A stretch of DNA of 64,000 bases from Micromonospora sp. WMMD1155 (GTDB lineage Bacteria; Actinomycetota; Actinomycetes; Mycobacteriales; Micromonosporaceae), in NCBI RefSeq assembly GCF_029581275.1, contig NZ_CP120742.1:6820501-6884500 (forward strand), given 5' to 3'. A model generated the notes under the pieces. That model was not told the origin of the DNA, did not search any database, and was given only the letters and a program-made list of their open reading frames with translations. The position numbers and the translations under genes are program-made. Positions 54,232 to 64,000 of the stretch are shown piece by piece (position 1 is the first letter of the stretch; each line of letters begins with the position of its first letter).

Positions 54232-54445
54232 CGCGTCCTCCTCATCGTTGGTCTCGCCGTCATGATGCCCTCGAGTTCGGTGAAGTGGGGGTATCCGGGC
54301 GGCTCGGACACCCCCACGTCGGGGAACGCGAGCGGATCAAGCCGGGGATCGGCCGTCGGGACCGGAAGCGGCGAGCCGGCCACCGTGTCAGCCGGTGTCG
54401 GTCGCGTGTCGGGGCCGTGTCAGCGGGCCCGAGCATGCTGTACGC

Positions 54446-55422
<977 letters not shown>

Positions 55423-55426
<4 letters not shown>

Positions 55427-56250
55427 GCACTCTGACCGACGTCTCACCGACGACGAACCGCGGGCTGTCGACCACCACCGCGAACCCGCGACCGTTCCGG
55501 CTGGTCCGGCACTCGTTGGCACTCGCCAAACGCAGCCTCATCAAGACCTGGCGTACGCCCGAGGCGCTCATCGACGTCACGTTGCAGCCGGTGCTGTTCC
55601 TCGTCATCTTCGTGTACGTCTTCGGCGGCGCGGTCGCCGGATCGACAGGCGACTACCTGCAGTTCCTGCTGCCCGGCATCCTGGCGCAGACCATCGCCAC
55701 GGGTGCCATCGCGATCGGCGTCAATCTCAACACCGACATCTCCAAGGGCATCTTCGACAGGTTCCGGTCCCTGCCGATCCCCCGCTCCGCACCACTCGTC
55801 GGCGCGGTCCTCGGCGACGTCGTCCGGTACGTGATCGTCACGGTGTCGACCCTCGCGATCGGCTACGTGATGGGTTTCCGGATCGAGACCGACCTGTTCC
55901 GGGCCGTCGCCGGGTGTCTGCTCGCGGTGCTGTTCGCGCTCTGCCTGAGCTGGCTGCCGGTGCTCGTGTCGATGAAGGTGCGGACCGCGGGTGCGGTGCA
56001 GGGCGTCATGTTCGCGCTGATCATGCCGCTGAGCTTCGCGTCCAACGTGTTCGTCGGCGCCGACACCCTGCCCGGCTGGATGCAGGCGTTCGTGGACGTC
56101 AACCCGATGACCCACCTGGTGGCGTCGGTCCGCGGCCTGTTCCTCGGCACCCCGCTCGGCTCGCACGTGTGGTGGACACTCGCCTGGTGCGCCGGTTTCG
56201 TGGTGCTGTTCATGCCGTTGGCGCTGCGCGCGTACCGGAAGAAGATCTAA
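55423..56250 (+). CDS. DrrB-like ABC-2 exporter permease
   Basis: This 275-residue ABC-2 permease has six predicted helices. A cytoplasmic N terminus leads to LALAKRSLIKTWRTPEALIDVTLQPVLFLVIFVYVFGG (read in parts), then FLLPGILAQTIATGAIAIGV and LPGWMQAFVDVNPMTHLVASVRGLF near the end, as in DrrB. It probably exports a drug or metabolite with DrrA. No biosynthetic genes are adjacent, so it may serve general resistance. Its TAA stop overlaps the stop of the convergent AfsR-like gene by three bases. Confidence 0.9.
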
Positions 56251-59200
56251 CCCGCGAGCAGGTCGCCCATCAGCTCCCGGATCCGGGCGGCGGCTGCGGC
56301 GACCGGCCGCCCGCGCCACGCGACCAGCAACGACTCGCGCCGCTCCTCGTCAGCGAGGGCGGCGTCGAGTCGTTCGGCGGTCCCGGGTGGGAAGAACATC
56401 CCGACGTGGGTGCCGACCCGCGTCCCGAGTGTGAACAATTCCCGCGCGGTCTCGTCGTCACCGCGGTACGCGGCGAGTTCGGCGCCCCCCTGGGCCCAGG
56501 CGCCGATGATCGGCAGGTCCTTCGAGGCCAGCGCGTCGTCCCGGGCGAGGGCCAGCAGGGTGACCGCGTGCGCGTCCGGGTTCTCCCCCGGCACCGGCCG
56601 CGCCTGCGCCACCCGCAGGTCGAGGACGGCCACGGCGACGCGCAGCATGGCCTGCGCTTGCGGCTGCGGGTTAGTCCAGCCGCGCAGGATCCGGGTCACC
56701 CGCGCGCCGTACCTGCGGGTCTCGTCGTACTGCTGCCGCTGCCAGGCCAGGTGGGCCAACCCGAGGCAGGCGACCGCGGCGTCCACCGCCTCGCCGTCAC
56801 CCGGGGCGGCCGTCTCCGCCAGTCGTCGTTCGGCCTCCCCGTCACCGGTCAGGGCGAGCTGCACGTCCAGCCGTACCCGAATCGACCGGGCGTCCTGGGT
56901 GGCACCGATCATCTCCATGTGGCGGACGCTGCGCGCCAGCCACTCGGCCGACCCGGTGTCCCCGCTGGGATCGAGGAACTGCCCGACGGCACCCGCCGCC
57001 ATCGCCATGCCCCAGTGGTCACCGGCCGCCTCGAAACAGTGGTACGCCTGCTCGGCGTCGGTGACCGACGCGTCGGGCATGCCGCCGTTCTCCCGGGCCG
57101 CGGCGCGGGCGAACAGGCCGAGTGCCTGCACGTGCGGGTCGGGGTGCGCGACCAGCTCGTCAGCGGCCTTCATGCTGCGATCCACGTCGGAGGCGTCGAA
57201 CTCGGGCAGCGCCGACGCGAGCGCCGTCAACCGGGACGACACCTCGTCGGGTCGCTCGGCGAGCAGCGTCCGCAGTGCCCGCCGGGCGAGCACCGCGAGC
57301 CGGAGTTCACCGCTGATGCCGGAGTTCACCCCGGTCAACAGGCACAGCCAGGCGAGCCGGTCAGCGTCGGGTAGTGGTCGCCCGACACCACGGCCGTGCA
57401 GGATCGCCGAGCGGCGTCGTCGGACCGGGTCGGCGACACCCAGCATCCCGCGCGCCCATCCGAGGACCTCCAGGTGCAGACCGCGCACCGTCCAGAGGTG
57501 GAACAGCGCCGTCGCGACGTCGACGGTGGCCGGCTCGTCGTCCTGGGCGAGCGCCCAGCGCAGGGCCGCGAGCAGGTTGTCCTGCTCGGCGGCGCAGCGG
57601 TGCAGCGCCTCGACCTGGCCGGGGCCGACGAAGCGGCCGGCGAGCGCGACGGCCCGCTCCCGGGCCCAGCCGACCAGCCCGGCCATGGCCGCCTCGCGGG
57701 CACCGACCGCGTCGAGACGGGCTTCGCCGTACTCACGGACCGTTTCGAGCATTCGGTAGCGCGGCGGGCCGTCCCCCTCGACCAGGGTCAGCAGGGACTG
57801 CTCGACGAGTGTCGCCAGGCCGCGACGGACGTCCGGGGTCTGCGCCACGGCGGCGGCGAGGTCGGCGGTGAAGGGCGCGGGAATGACCGCGACCCGTTGC
57901 AGCAGGTCGCGGTCGTCCTCGGCGAGCAGTTCCCGGCTCCAGTCGACGAGCGCCCACAGGCTGGCGTGCCGCTCCGGCAGGCCGCGCAGGGCGTCGTCGA
58001 GCAGCGCGAACCGGTCGGTCAGCCCGGCGAGCACGTCGTCGATCGGCATGTGCCGCAGTCGCGCCGCGGCCAACTCGAGGGCCAGGGGCAGGTTGTCGAG
58101 CCGGTGGCAGAGGGCCAGCGCCCGCGCGGTGTCCCAGGTGGGCACCGCGCCACCGGCCCGGGCCCGCGATTCGAGGACGGCGAGCGCGTCCGCGTCGGGC
58201 AGCGCCGTCAGCCGGTGCACCAGTTCGCCGGCCAGACCCAGCGGGGCCCGGCTGGTGGCGAGCACCGCGACCTCCGGGGACGCCACCGCGACCAGGTTCG
58301 CCACGACGGTGGCCACCGCGTCGAGGACGTGCTCGCAGTTGTCCAGCACCACCAGCCCGTCGAGGTCGGGTGCCACCGCGCGAAGGCGTTCCTCGGGGCT
58401 GAGCACGCGCCGTTCGAGGCCGAGATTGCCACCGGTGGACGAGGTGTCCGCGCCCCCGAGGGCTGCGAGCACAGTGGGCAGTACCTCGTCGGGAGGACGC
58501 AGACCGGCGAGTTCGATGACGCGTACCGACTGCCCGGCCGCCGCCGTGCGCCGCGCCACTTCGGCGGCGAGGCGGGTCTTGCCCGCGCCGCCGGACGCCA
58601 CGATCGTCACCACCGCCGCGTCGGCGAGTGCCGCCACCACGGCCTCGACGTCTCGTTCCCGGCCGACGAGGGCGGTCATCGGCCGACGCCAGGCGGTGGG
58701 CAGGGCGATCCGCGTCGGTTGCCGGGGGGTCTCCGCGACGACCGGGGTGGTCAGTTCGCCACGCAACAGCGCCAGGTGAACCTGTGTGATCACCGGCGAC
58801 GGGTCGGTGCCGTACCGGTCGGCCAGCTCCACCCGGAGGCGCTCGACCACCTCCAGCGCCTCCGCCTCGCGTCCCTGCGCGGCGAGGACCCGGACGAGCA
58901 GGGCGGCCGAGGGCTCGTCCGGCGGCGTACGGGCGACGAGCCGGCTCAGGTCGGCCTCGTCGAACGGGCCGACACCGGCGAGTGCCGCCTGCGCGCGCAG
59001 CGCGGCGACGTCGGCGAACAGGCGGGTGTCCTCGGCACCGACCAGCTCGGGCACCTCGGGGAAGAGGGCGCGCGCCTGGTCGGCGAGGCGCCGGGCGGCC
59101 GGCGGATCGCCGCCGTCGAAGACGGTTCGCGCCCGGTCGACGAGCGCCCGTGCCTCGACCGAGTCGACGGTGATCTCCTCGGCGGGCAGCCGGTATCCGC

Positions 59201-59447
59201 CCGGCACCGCGACCACGGGCAGCCCGAGGCGGCGTACCCGGGACACGAGTGCCTGCACGGCACCGGTCGCGTCGTCGGGTGGGGAGCCGTCCCAGACGGC
59301 GTCCACGAGCAGGCTCGTGGAGACCGCCCGTCCCCGGGCGTCGACGAGCGCGCGCACCACCGCCGCGAGACGGTCACCGCGAACGGGCTGGCCGTCGACA
59401 GCGAACGGACCGAGGGTGGTGATCTGCACGGACCCAGCATCCCCCAC
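56247..59447 (-). CDS. AfsR-like BTAD/NB-ARC/TPR transcriptional regulator
   Basis: This 1066-residue STAND-type regulator has an N-terminal winged-helix DNA-binding domain (ITTLGPFAVDG, then LLVDAVWDGSPPDDATGAVQALVSRVRR read in parts). A BTAD domain follows (about 95-235; RLRVELADRYGTDPSPVI). The NB-ARC ATPase (about 262-520) has Walker A VASGGAGKTRLA and Walker B LDGLVVLDNCEHVLD, and a long helical TPR-like C-terminal half ends the protein. AfsR/SARP proteins activate secondary-metabolite and export genes, so the convergent drrAB pair or the divergent siderophore operon are possible targets. The GTG at 59447 is used; a GTG six codons later fits the domain start equally well. Confidence 0.9.
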   Translation of the reverse strand: MGDAGSVQITTLGPFAVDGQPVRGDRLAAVVRALVDARGRAVSTSLLVDAVWDGSPPDDATGAVQALVSRVRRLGLPVVAVPGGYRLPAEEITVDSVEARALVDRARTVFDGGDPPAARRLADQARALFPEVPELVGAEDTRLFADVAALRAQAALAGVGPFDEADLSRLVARTPPDEPSAALLVRVLAAQGREAEALEVVERLRVELADRYGTDPSPVITQVHLALLRGELTTPVVAETPRQPTRIALPTAWRRPMTALVGRERDVEAVVAALADAAVVTIVASGGAGKTRLAAEVARRTAAAGQSVRVIELAGLRPPDEVLPTVLAALGGADTSSTGGNLGLERRVLSPEERLRAVAPDLDGLVVLDNCEHVLDAVATVVANLVAVASPEVAVLATSRAPLGLAGELVHRLTALPDADALAVLESRARAGGAVPTWDTARALALCHRLDNLPLALELAAARLRHMPIDDVLAGLTDRFALLDDALRGLPERHASLWALVDWSRELLAEDDRDLLQRVAVIPAPFTADLAAAVAQTPDVRRGLATLVEQSLLTLVEGDGPPRYRMLETVREYGEARLDAVGAREAAMAGLVGWARERAVALAGRFVGPGQVEALHRCAAEQDNLLAALRWALAQDDEPATVDVATALFHLWTVRGLHLEVLGWARGMLGVADPVRRRRSAILHGRGVGRPLPDADRLAWLCLLTGVNSGISGELRLAVLARRALRTLLAERPDEVSSRLTALASALPEFDASDVDRSMKAADELVAHPDPHVQALGLFARAAARENGGMPDASVTDAEQAYHCFEAAGDHWGMAMAAGAVGQFLDPSGDTGSAEWLARSVRHMEMIGATQDARSIRVRLDVQLALTGDGEAERRLAETAAPGDGEAVDAAVACLGLAHLAWQRQQYDETRRYGARVTRILRGWTNPQPQAQAMLRVAVAVLDLRVAQARPVPGENPDAHAVTLLALARDDALASKDLPIIGAWAQGGAELAAYRGDDETARELFTLGTRVGTHVGMFFPPGTAERLDAALADEERRESLLVAWRGRPVAAAAARIRELMGDLLAG

Positions 59448-59505
59448 GTACGCGAGCCGGCGGCGACCGCCGGTCCATCCGCGTTGACCTGGCCCGTTGG
59501 CCGAC

Positions 59506-59543
59506 TTGACACACCAGCATTTCGTTAGGTTAGCCTAACCTCA
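59506..59543 (+). promoter_or_regulatory. promoter and iron box (DmdR/IdeR type) of the siderophore uptake operon
   Basis: TTAGGTTAGCCTAACCTC (59525-59542) matches the actinobacterial DtxR/IdeR/DmdR iron-box consensus, with an AGGTTAG/CTAACCT dyad around a single central base. TTGACA lies at 59506-59511, so the box overlaps the -10 region, and it ends directly before the ATG at 59543. Iron-loaded DmdR would block transcription here. Confidence 0.88.
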
Positions 59544-60376
59544 TGAAGAACGAGTTGGCGTCGGCCAACGGGGGGCGCAGCCTGTCAGGCGTCGACCTCC
59601 GTCTGGGCTACCACGGTGTGCCGGTAGTGCACGGCGCCATGATCGACCTTCGCGCGGGTGCCGTGACGGCCCTCGTCGGCCCCAACGGCAGTGGCAAGTC
59701 GACCCTGCTGCGGGCCCTGGCCCGCCTGCACCCGATCGACTCCGGCCTGGTCCACCTCGGCGACGGCGTCGCCGCCGCGAGCCTGCCGTCCCGGGAGTTC
59801 GCCCGTCGGGTCACCCTGCTCGCCCAGAGCCGTCCGGTGCCCAGTGGTGTCACCGTCCACGACGTCGTGGGCTACGGCCGGCACCCGTACCGGGGGCGCT
59901 GGCGCACCGAGGATCCGGACGGTCTCGCCGCCATCGCCCGCGCCATGGACGTCACCGGCGTCGCCGCGATGGCCGACCGACCCGTCGACGAACTCTCCGG
60001 CGGCGAGTTGCAGCGGGTGTGGCTGGCCACCTGTCTGGCCCAGGACACTCCGGTGCTGCTGCTCGACGAGCCCACCACCTTCCTCGACCTGCGCTACCAG
60101 GTGGAGATCCTGGACCTGGTCCGTGACCTCGCCGACGACCACGGTGTCGCCGTCGGCGTCGTCCTGCACGACCTCAACCAGGCCGCCGCCGTGGCGGACG
60201 AGGTGGTCCTGCTGCACCAGGGCCGCATCCGCGCCACCGGCACCCCGGCCACCGTGTTCACCGAGGACGCCCTCACCGAGACCTACGGCATCCGCATCGA
60301 GGTGACCACCGATCCGATCAGCGGACTGGTCACCACCCGCCCCGTCGGGCGGCACGCGGTCCGCGCCCTGGTCTGA
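59543..60376 (+). CDS. iron-siderophore ABC transporter ATP-binding protein
   Basis: This 277-residue FepC/FecE-type ATPase has Walker A GPNGSGKSTLLRALARL, the conserved VLLAQSRPVPSGVTVHDVVGYGRHPY-like region (here starting TLLAQ), signature motif LSGGELQRVWLATCL and Walker B VLLLDEPTTFLDLRYQ, with the switch His in VLHDLNQA. It powers uptake of ferric siderophore. The ATG directly abuts the iron box, so the leader is very short. It is first in an operon with a binding protein, a fused permease and a siderophore-interacting protein. Confidence 0.93.
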   Translation: MKNELASANGGRSLSGVDLRLGYHGVPVVHGAMIDLRAGAVTALVGPNGSGKSTLLRALARLHPIDSGLVHLGDGVAAASLPSREFARRVTLLAQSRPVPSGVTVHDVVGYGRHPYRGRWRTEDPDGLAAIARAMDVTGVAAMADRPVDELSGGELQRVWLATCLAQDTPVLLLDEPTTFLDLRYQVEILDLVRDLADDHGVAVGVVLHDLNQAAAVADEVVLLHQGRIRATGTPATVFTEDALTETYGIRIEVTTDPISGLVTTRPVGRHAVRALV

Positions 60377-60409
60377 AACACCCCTCATCCCCAGCAGAGA
60401 AAGACCGTC

Positions 60410-61393
60410 ATGACCCGTACCCGTTTCACCGCCCTCATCGCCGTCGTGGCCGCGCTGACGCTCGGCGCCTGCGGCACCACCGAGAAGGCCGCCACTTCCG
60501 AGACCTCCGCCTCGGCGACCGGCGGGCCGGTCACCCTCACCGACAGCCGCGGCAAGGAGATCACCCTCAAGGCCCCGGCGACCAAGGTCGTCGGTCTCGA
60601 GTGGGGCGAGGTCGAGATGCTGGTCAGCCTCGGCGTCATGCCCGTCGGCGTGGCCGACCCCAAGGGCTACGGCACCTGGGTCACCTCCGCGAAGCTCGAC
60701 CCGAGCGTCAAGGACGTCGGCGCTCGCGGCGAACCCAGCGTCGACTCGATCGTGGCTCTCCAGCCCGACCTCGTCGTGATGGAGGACGACCGGGGCGGCG
60801 CCATCGTCAGTCAGCTGGAGAAGTTCGTCCCCGTCGTGGTCGCCAAGGGCAGTGACGCCACCGACAACCTCGGCCGGATGCGCGCGGACCTCAACATGAT
60901 CGCGAAGGCCGTCGGCAAGACCACCGAGGCGGAGAAGCTGCTCGCCGACTTCGACACCGCCATCGCCGACGGCAAGAAGAAGATCGCCGACGCCGGGGCA
61001 GCCGGCCGGCCGTTCGCCATCGCCGACGGTTGGAAGGAAGGCAGCACCGTCAGCATCCGGATGTTCGGCACTGGCGCGCTCGTCTCCCAGATCGGCATCC
61101 AGCTCGGCCTCACCAACGCCTGGACCGGCAAGACCGACGAGGTGTGGGGCCTCGGCCAGACCGACGTCGAGGGCATGACCGTGCTCAAGGACCCGAACGT
61201 GCACCTCTTCTACAACGCCTCCGACGGCGACGACGTGTTCGCCGACGGGCTCGCGAGCAACGCCATCTGGAAGTCGCTGCCGTTCGTGCAGAAGGGCAAC
61301 CTGCACAAGATGCCCAACGGCATCTGGACCTTCGGCGGTCCGCTCTCCGGCAAGCAGTACATCGACGAACTCGTCAAGACGTACGCGGTGTGA
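60410..61393 (+). CDS. iron-siderophore ABC transporter binding lipoprotein
   Basis: This 327-residue FecB/FhuD-type receptor has a signal peptide with lipobox TLGACGTT. The mature part has ATKVVGLEWGEVEMLVSLGV, SVDSIVALQPDLVVME and the long backbone helix region (NLGRMRADLNMIAKAVGKTTEA), ending GGPLSGKQYIDELV. It captures ferric siderophores at the membrane surface. It lies 33 bases after the ATPase gene and overlaps the permease start by four bases (GTGA). Confidence 0.93.
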   Translation: MTRTRFTALIAVVAALTLGACGTTEKAATSETSASATGGPVTLTDSRGKEITLKAPATKVVGLEWGEVEMLVSLGVMPVGVADPKGYGTWVTSAKLDPSVKDVGARGEPSVDSIVALQPDLVVMEDDRGGAIVSQLEKFVPVVVAKGSDATDNLGRMRADLNMIAKAVGKTTEAEKLLADFDTAIADGKKKIADAGAAGRPFAIADGWKEGSTVSIRMFGTGALVSQIGIQLGLTNAWTGKTDEVWGLGQTDVEGMTVLKDPNVHLFYNASDGDDVFADGLASNAIWKSLPFVQKGNLHKMPNGIWTFGGPLSGKQYIDELVKTYAV

Positions 61394-63498
61394 GCGTGCT
61401 GAACGCACCCCCACGTCCGGAGCCGGCCACCCGGCCGGCTCCGGACGGACGCCTGGCCGTGCCCCGCGTCGCCGGGGTCTTCGTCGCGGCGCTCCTGCTG
61501 CTGCTCCTGGTCGGCGCGGTGCACCTCACCCAGGGCACCTCCAACGTCGGGGCTCTCGACCTGCTCCGGCTCGCCGCCGGCAGCGACGACGAGGCGGCCC
61601 GGGTTCTGATCGCCTCCCGGCTGCCTCGGCTGCTCGCCGGGCTGGCCATCGGCGTGGCGCTCGGGTTCGCCGGCGCGGCGTTGCAGTCGATCGCCCGCAA
61701 CCCGCTCGCCTCCCCCGACACCCTCGCGGTCAACGCCGGCGCCCACCTGGCGATCGTCGCCGTCGCCGCGTTCGGCGTCTCGCTGCCCGCGCTGCCCGCC
61801 GGTGGCCTCGCCTTCGGCGGAGGGTTGGCCGCCGCCGGACTGGTGATGGCGATGTCCTCCGGTGGGCAGGCCGGCACCACCCGGCTGATCCTCGCCGGAT
61901 CGGCGACCGCGCTGGCGCTCGGGTCGGTGACCACGCTGTTGCTGCTCCTCTTCGAGCAGGCCACCATCGGTCTGTTCGCCTGGGGCAACGGCTCGCTGGT
62001 GCAGAGCGACCTGACCGCACTGACCCAGCTGGCCCCGGTGATCGTCGGCGCCGTCGTGGTGCTGGTGCTGCTCGGGCACCGCCTCGACATCCTCGCCCTC
62101 GGCGACGACACCGCCACCGTGCTCGGCCTGGACGTGCGGCGTACCCGGCTCGTCGTTCTGGTGCTGGCCGTGCTGCTGTCCGCGGCGGCCGTCACCCTCA
62201 CCGGCCCGGTCGGCTTCGTCGGCCTGTGCGCCCCGGTGATCGTCCGACTGCTCGGCCCGGTGGTGCCGGGGGTGCACCGGCACCGCGTCCTGCTGCCGTT
62301 GTCCGGCATCGCCGGGGTCATCATCGTGCTCGGCTCCGACGTGCTGCTCCGCGCCGCGATGGGCGGGCAGGCCGGTGTGGACATTCCCACCGGCGTGGTC
62401 ACCACCCTGTTCGGCGCGGCGATCCTCATCTGGCTGGCCCGCCGCCACCGCGACGCGGGCCCCACCCGCCGCCCTCCCGGCGGGCACGCGGCCGTCCGGT
62501 CCACCGCCTTCCACCGCGGGGTCGTCACCGTCGCCGCCGTGGTGACCGTCGCCGCCGTCACGGTCGGCATGCTCATCGGCGACACGTGGGTGCTGCTCGG
62601 CGACGTGCTCAACTGGATCAACGGCAGCACCGGGCCCGCGTACACCTTCGTGCTGGACCAGCGCTGGCCGCGCGTCGCCGCGGCGGTCCTGGCCGGCGCG
62701 GCGCTCGCGGTCGCCGGCACCACAGTGCAGGCCGTCTGCCGCAACCCGCTGGCCGAGCCGGGCATCCTCGGCATCACCGCCGGGGCCGGGCTCGGAGCGG
62801 TCTCCCTGCTCACCTTCGTGCCCCTGGCCGGGGTGTGGGCCGTCTCCGGCGTCGCCGGGCTCGGCGCGATGGCGGCGTTCGCCCTGGTCTACGGCCTGGC
62901 GTGGCGCGGCGGGCTGAGCTCCGACCGGCTGGTGCTGATCGGCTTCGGCGCCTGGCAGGGCGGCATGGCGGTCATCACCTTCCTGGTCGTCGCCTTCGAC
63001 CCGTGGAACACCGGGAAGGCGTTGACCTGGCTCTCCGGCTCCACCTACGGCCGGATGCCGACCCAGGTGCTGCCGGTGCTGATCGCCCTGCTGGTGCTCA
63101 CCCCGGCCGTGGTCGCCGCTCGTCGGGAACTCGACCTGATGGCGTTGGACGACGACACCCCCCGGGTGCTGGGCGTCCCGCTGGAACGCACCCGGCTGCT
63201 CGCGCTCGGCGCGGCGGCGCTGCTCACCTCCACAGCGGTCTCGGCCGTCGGGGTCATCGGCTTCGTCGGCCTGGTCGCCCCGCTCGCCGCGCGGGCGCTG
63301 GTCGGCGGGCGGCACTCCCGGGTGCTCCCGGTGGCCGCGCTGCTCGGCGCGGCGCTGGTCAGCATCGCCGACACCCTCGGCCGGACGATCATCGCTCCGG
63401 CCCAGGTCCCCGCCGGCCTGGTCACCGCGATGATCGGCACCCCGTACTTCGTCTGGCTGCTGTGGCGCTCGCGCGCCGTGACGAACAACCCCCGCTAG
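61390..63498 (+). CDS. fused FecCD-type siderophore permease (two permease halves)
   Basis: This 702-residue protein contains two complete FecCD permease units in tandem, as in FhuB. Half one is about 20-340 ([28 protein letters not shown] and [17 protein letters not shown] regions). Half two is about 365-695 ([27 protein letters not shown] and [19 protein letters not shown] regions). Each half has about ten helices, so the fusion alone forms the translocation channel. The GTG at 61390 overlaps the binding-protein stop. It would work with the ATPase at 59543. Confidence 0.92.
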   Translation: MSVLNAPPRPEPATRPAPDGRLAVPRVAGVFVAALLLLLLVGAVHLTQGTSNVGALDLLRLAAGSDDEAARVLIASRLPRLLAGLAIGVALGFAGAALQSIARNPLASPDTLAVNAGAHLAIVAVAAFGVSLPALPAGGLAFGGGLAAAGLVMAMSSGGQAGTTRLILAGSATALALGSVTTLLLLLFEQATIGLFAWGNGSLVQSDLTALTQLAPVIVGAVVVLVLLGHRLDILALGDDTATVLGLDVRRTRLVVLVLAVLLSAAAVTLTGPVGFVGLCAPVIVRLLGPVVPGVHRHRVLLPLSGIAGVIIVLGSDVLLRAAMGGQAGVDIPTGVVTTLFGAAILIWLARRHRDAGPTRRPPGGHAAVRSTAFHRGVVTVAAVVTVAAVTVGMLIGDTWVLLGDVLNWINGSTGPAYTFVLDQRWPRVAAAVLAGAALAVAGTTVQAVCRNPLAEPGILGITAGAGLGAVSLLTFVPLAGVWAVSGVAGLGAMAAFALVYGLAWRGGLSSDRLVLIGFGAWQGGMAVITFLVVAFDPWNTGKALTWLSGSTYGRMPTQVLPVLIALLVLTPAVVAARRELDLMALDDDTPRVLGVPLERTRLLALGAAALLTSTAVSAVGVIGFVGLVAPLAARALVGGRHSRVLPVAALLGAALVSIADTLGRTIIAPAQVPAGLVTAMIGTPYFVWLLWRSRAVTNNPR

Positions 63499-63520
63499 CT
63501 GCCGAGCCGAGAGAGGCACC

Positions 63521-64000
63521 ATGACCGAGACCCTGCCCATCGCCCCGTGGCGCGTGTTCACCGTCACCGTGGCGGCGGTACGCCGACTCAGCCCCTCCTT
63601 CGTCCGGGTCACCTTCACCGGCGTCGACCTCGACCGCTTCGCCGACAACGGGTACGACCAGCGGATCAAGCTGGTGCTGCCGGTGCCCGGCCGACCCGGG
63701 GTGAACCTCACCGGTGGCGCGGACTGGTACGCGGCCTGGCGGGCCCTGCCGGAGCACCAGCGCAACCCGATTCGCACCTACACCGTGCGGGCGGTCCGGC
63801 CCCACCTGGCCGAGGTCGACGTCGACCTGGTGCTGCACGGCGACGGCGGCCCGGCGACGCGTTGGGCGCGGCGGGTGAGCGCGGGCGACGAGGTCGCCCT
63901 CGTCGGTCCGGACGCGGGCTACGACGGCGACCACGGCGGGATCGAGTTCCGGCCGTCGACCGGGAGCTGCCTGCTGCTGGCCGGGGACGAGACCGCCGTG
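63521..64000 (+). CDS. siderophore-interacting protein (FAD-dependent ferric reductase), cut by window end
   Basis: The visible 160 residues form the FAD-binding barrel of the SIP/ViuB family: [25 protein letters not shown], the FAD motif RTYTVRAV (family RxYTxR) preceded by [20 protein letters not shown], and LLAGDETAV, which begins the NAD(P)H domain. The family reduces ferric siderophore in the cytoplasm to release iron. The GAGAGG site precedes the ATG by six bases, 22 bases after the permease stop, so it belongs to the iron-box operon. The C terminus lies beyond the window. Confidence 0.93.
   Translation, partial: MTETLPIAPWRVFTVTVAAVRRLSPSFVRVTFTGVDLDRFADNGYDQRIKLVLPVPGRPGVNLTGGADWYAAWRALPEHQRNPIRTYTVRAVRPHLAEVDVDLVLHGDGGPATRWARRVSAGDEVALVGPDAGYDGDHGGIEFRPSTGSCLLLAGDETAV

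Noticed and set aside
61210..63777. Minus-strand 855-codon frame antisense to the siderophore permease
   Set aside because: It is Gln/Arg/Asp-rich without domains and opposite a clear FecCD permease.

Overview
The window is high-GC DNA with almost wall-to-wall genes and frequent ATGA/GTGA start-stop overlaps. Leaderless-looking starts follow TAGNCT-type -10 boxes. A class Ia ribonucleotide reductase sits under a cobalamin riboswitch, and secreted chitin, mannan and beta-galactoside enzymes are abundant. This points to a soil or rhizosphere actinomycete, most likely Micromonosporaceae (Micromonospora-like). That assignment is inference from gene families and base composition, not from a marker gene.

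Layout. 1-5.4 kb: the end of an alpha/beta hydrolase; a single-domain voltage-gated cation channel with a possible coupled leader ORF; a tightly overlapped trio (acyl-CoA-dehydrogenase-like flavoprotein, PhnD-like binding protein without signal peptide, TusA-like/ferritin-like di-iron fusion); and a DksA/TraR zinc-finger protein. 5.4-6.3 kb: a small-gene island with a truncated gene and an AlpA/excisionase-like HTH, probably a decayed mobile segment. 6.3-13.2 kb: GNAT acetyltransferase, enolase, a MerR-redoxin fusion, and nrdAB under a cobalamin riboswitch and an NrdR-like box. 13.7-21.3 kb: a sugar-acid regulon (L-fuconate-dehydratase-like enzyme, FCD GntR regulator, aldo/keto reductase, ABC sugar importer, amidohydrolase lactonase) that matches non-phosphorylating L-fucose oxidation. 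21.5-23.2 kb: a second cobalamin riboswitch driving cbtB-cbtA and a histidine-phosphatase-like gene.

23.3-40.5 kb is a secreted-enzyme region: a giant GH92 mannosidase, a GH19 chitinase divergent from a CE4 deacetylase-CBM2, an S1 trypsin, and a LacI regulator divergent from a GH2-AbfB protein across a 26-bp palindrome. Acetamidase/formamidase, a WGR-propeller protein, an ABM monooxygenase and a PdxY-like kinase are interspersed. 40.9-51.5 kb: a P450, an XRE regulator, then a conservon-like sensor (NIT-HAMP-HATPase) and Roadblock protein leading into a complete branched-chain-type (HAAT) ABC importer and a methyltransferase. 51.7-53.6 kb: a second truncated copy of the small gene seen at 5.4 kb, next to a divergent HutC-type GntR with its own operator-like site. 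54.4-64 kb: a DrrAB-like exporter, a large AfsR/BTAD-NB-ARC-TPR regulator, and an iron-box-controlled siderophore uptake operon ending in a siderophore-interacting protein cut by the window edge.

Two regulatory themes link genes. Cobalamin appears to control both cobalt uptake (21.5 kb) and the B12-independent ribonucleotide reductase (12.8 kb) from opposite strands. The sugar-acid regulon carries two kinds of operator: a GntR-type site at fucD and the importer, and a LacI-type palindrome at both ends of the lactonase gene with no LacI gene nearby. The most novel-looking items are the flavoprotein/PhnD/TusA-ferritin trio, the MerR-redoxin fusion that has lost its peroxidatic cysteine, and the paired small-gene cassettes at 5.4 and 51.8 kb.
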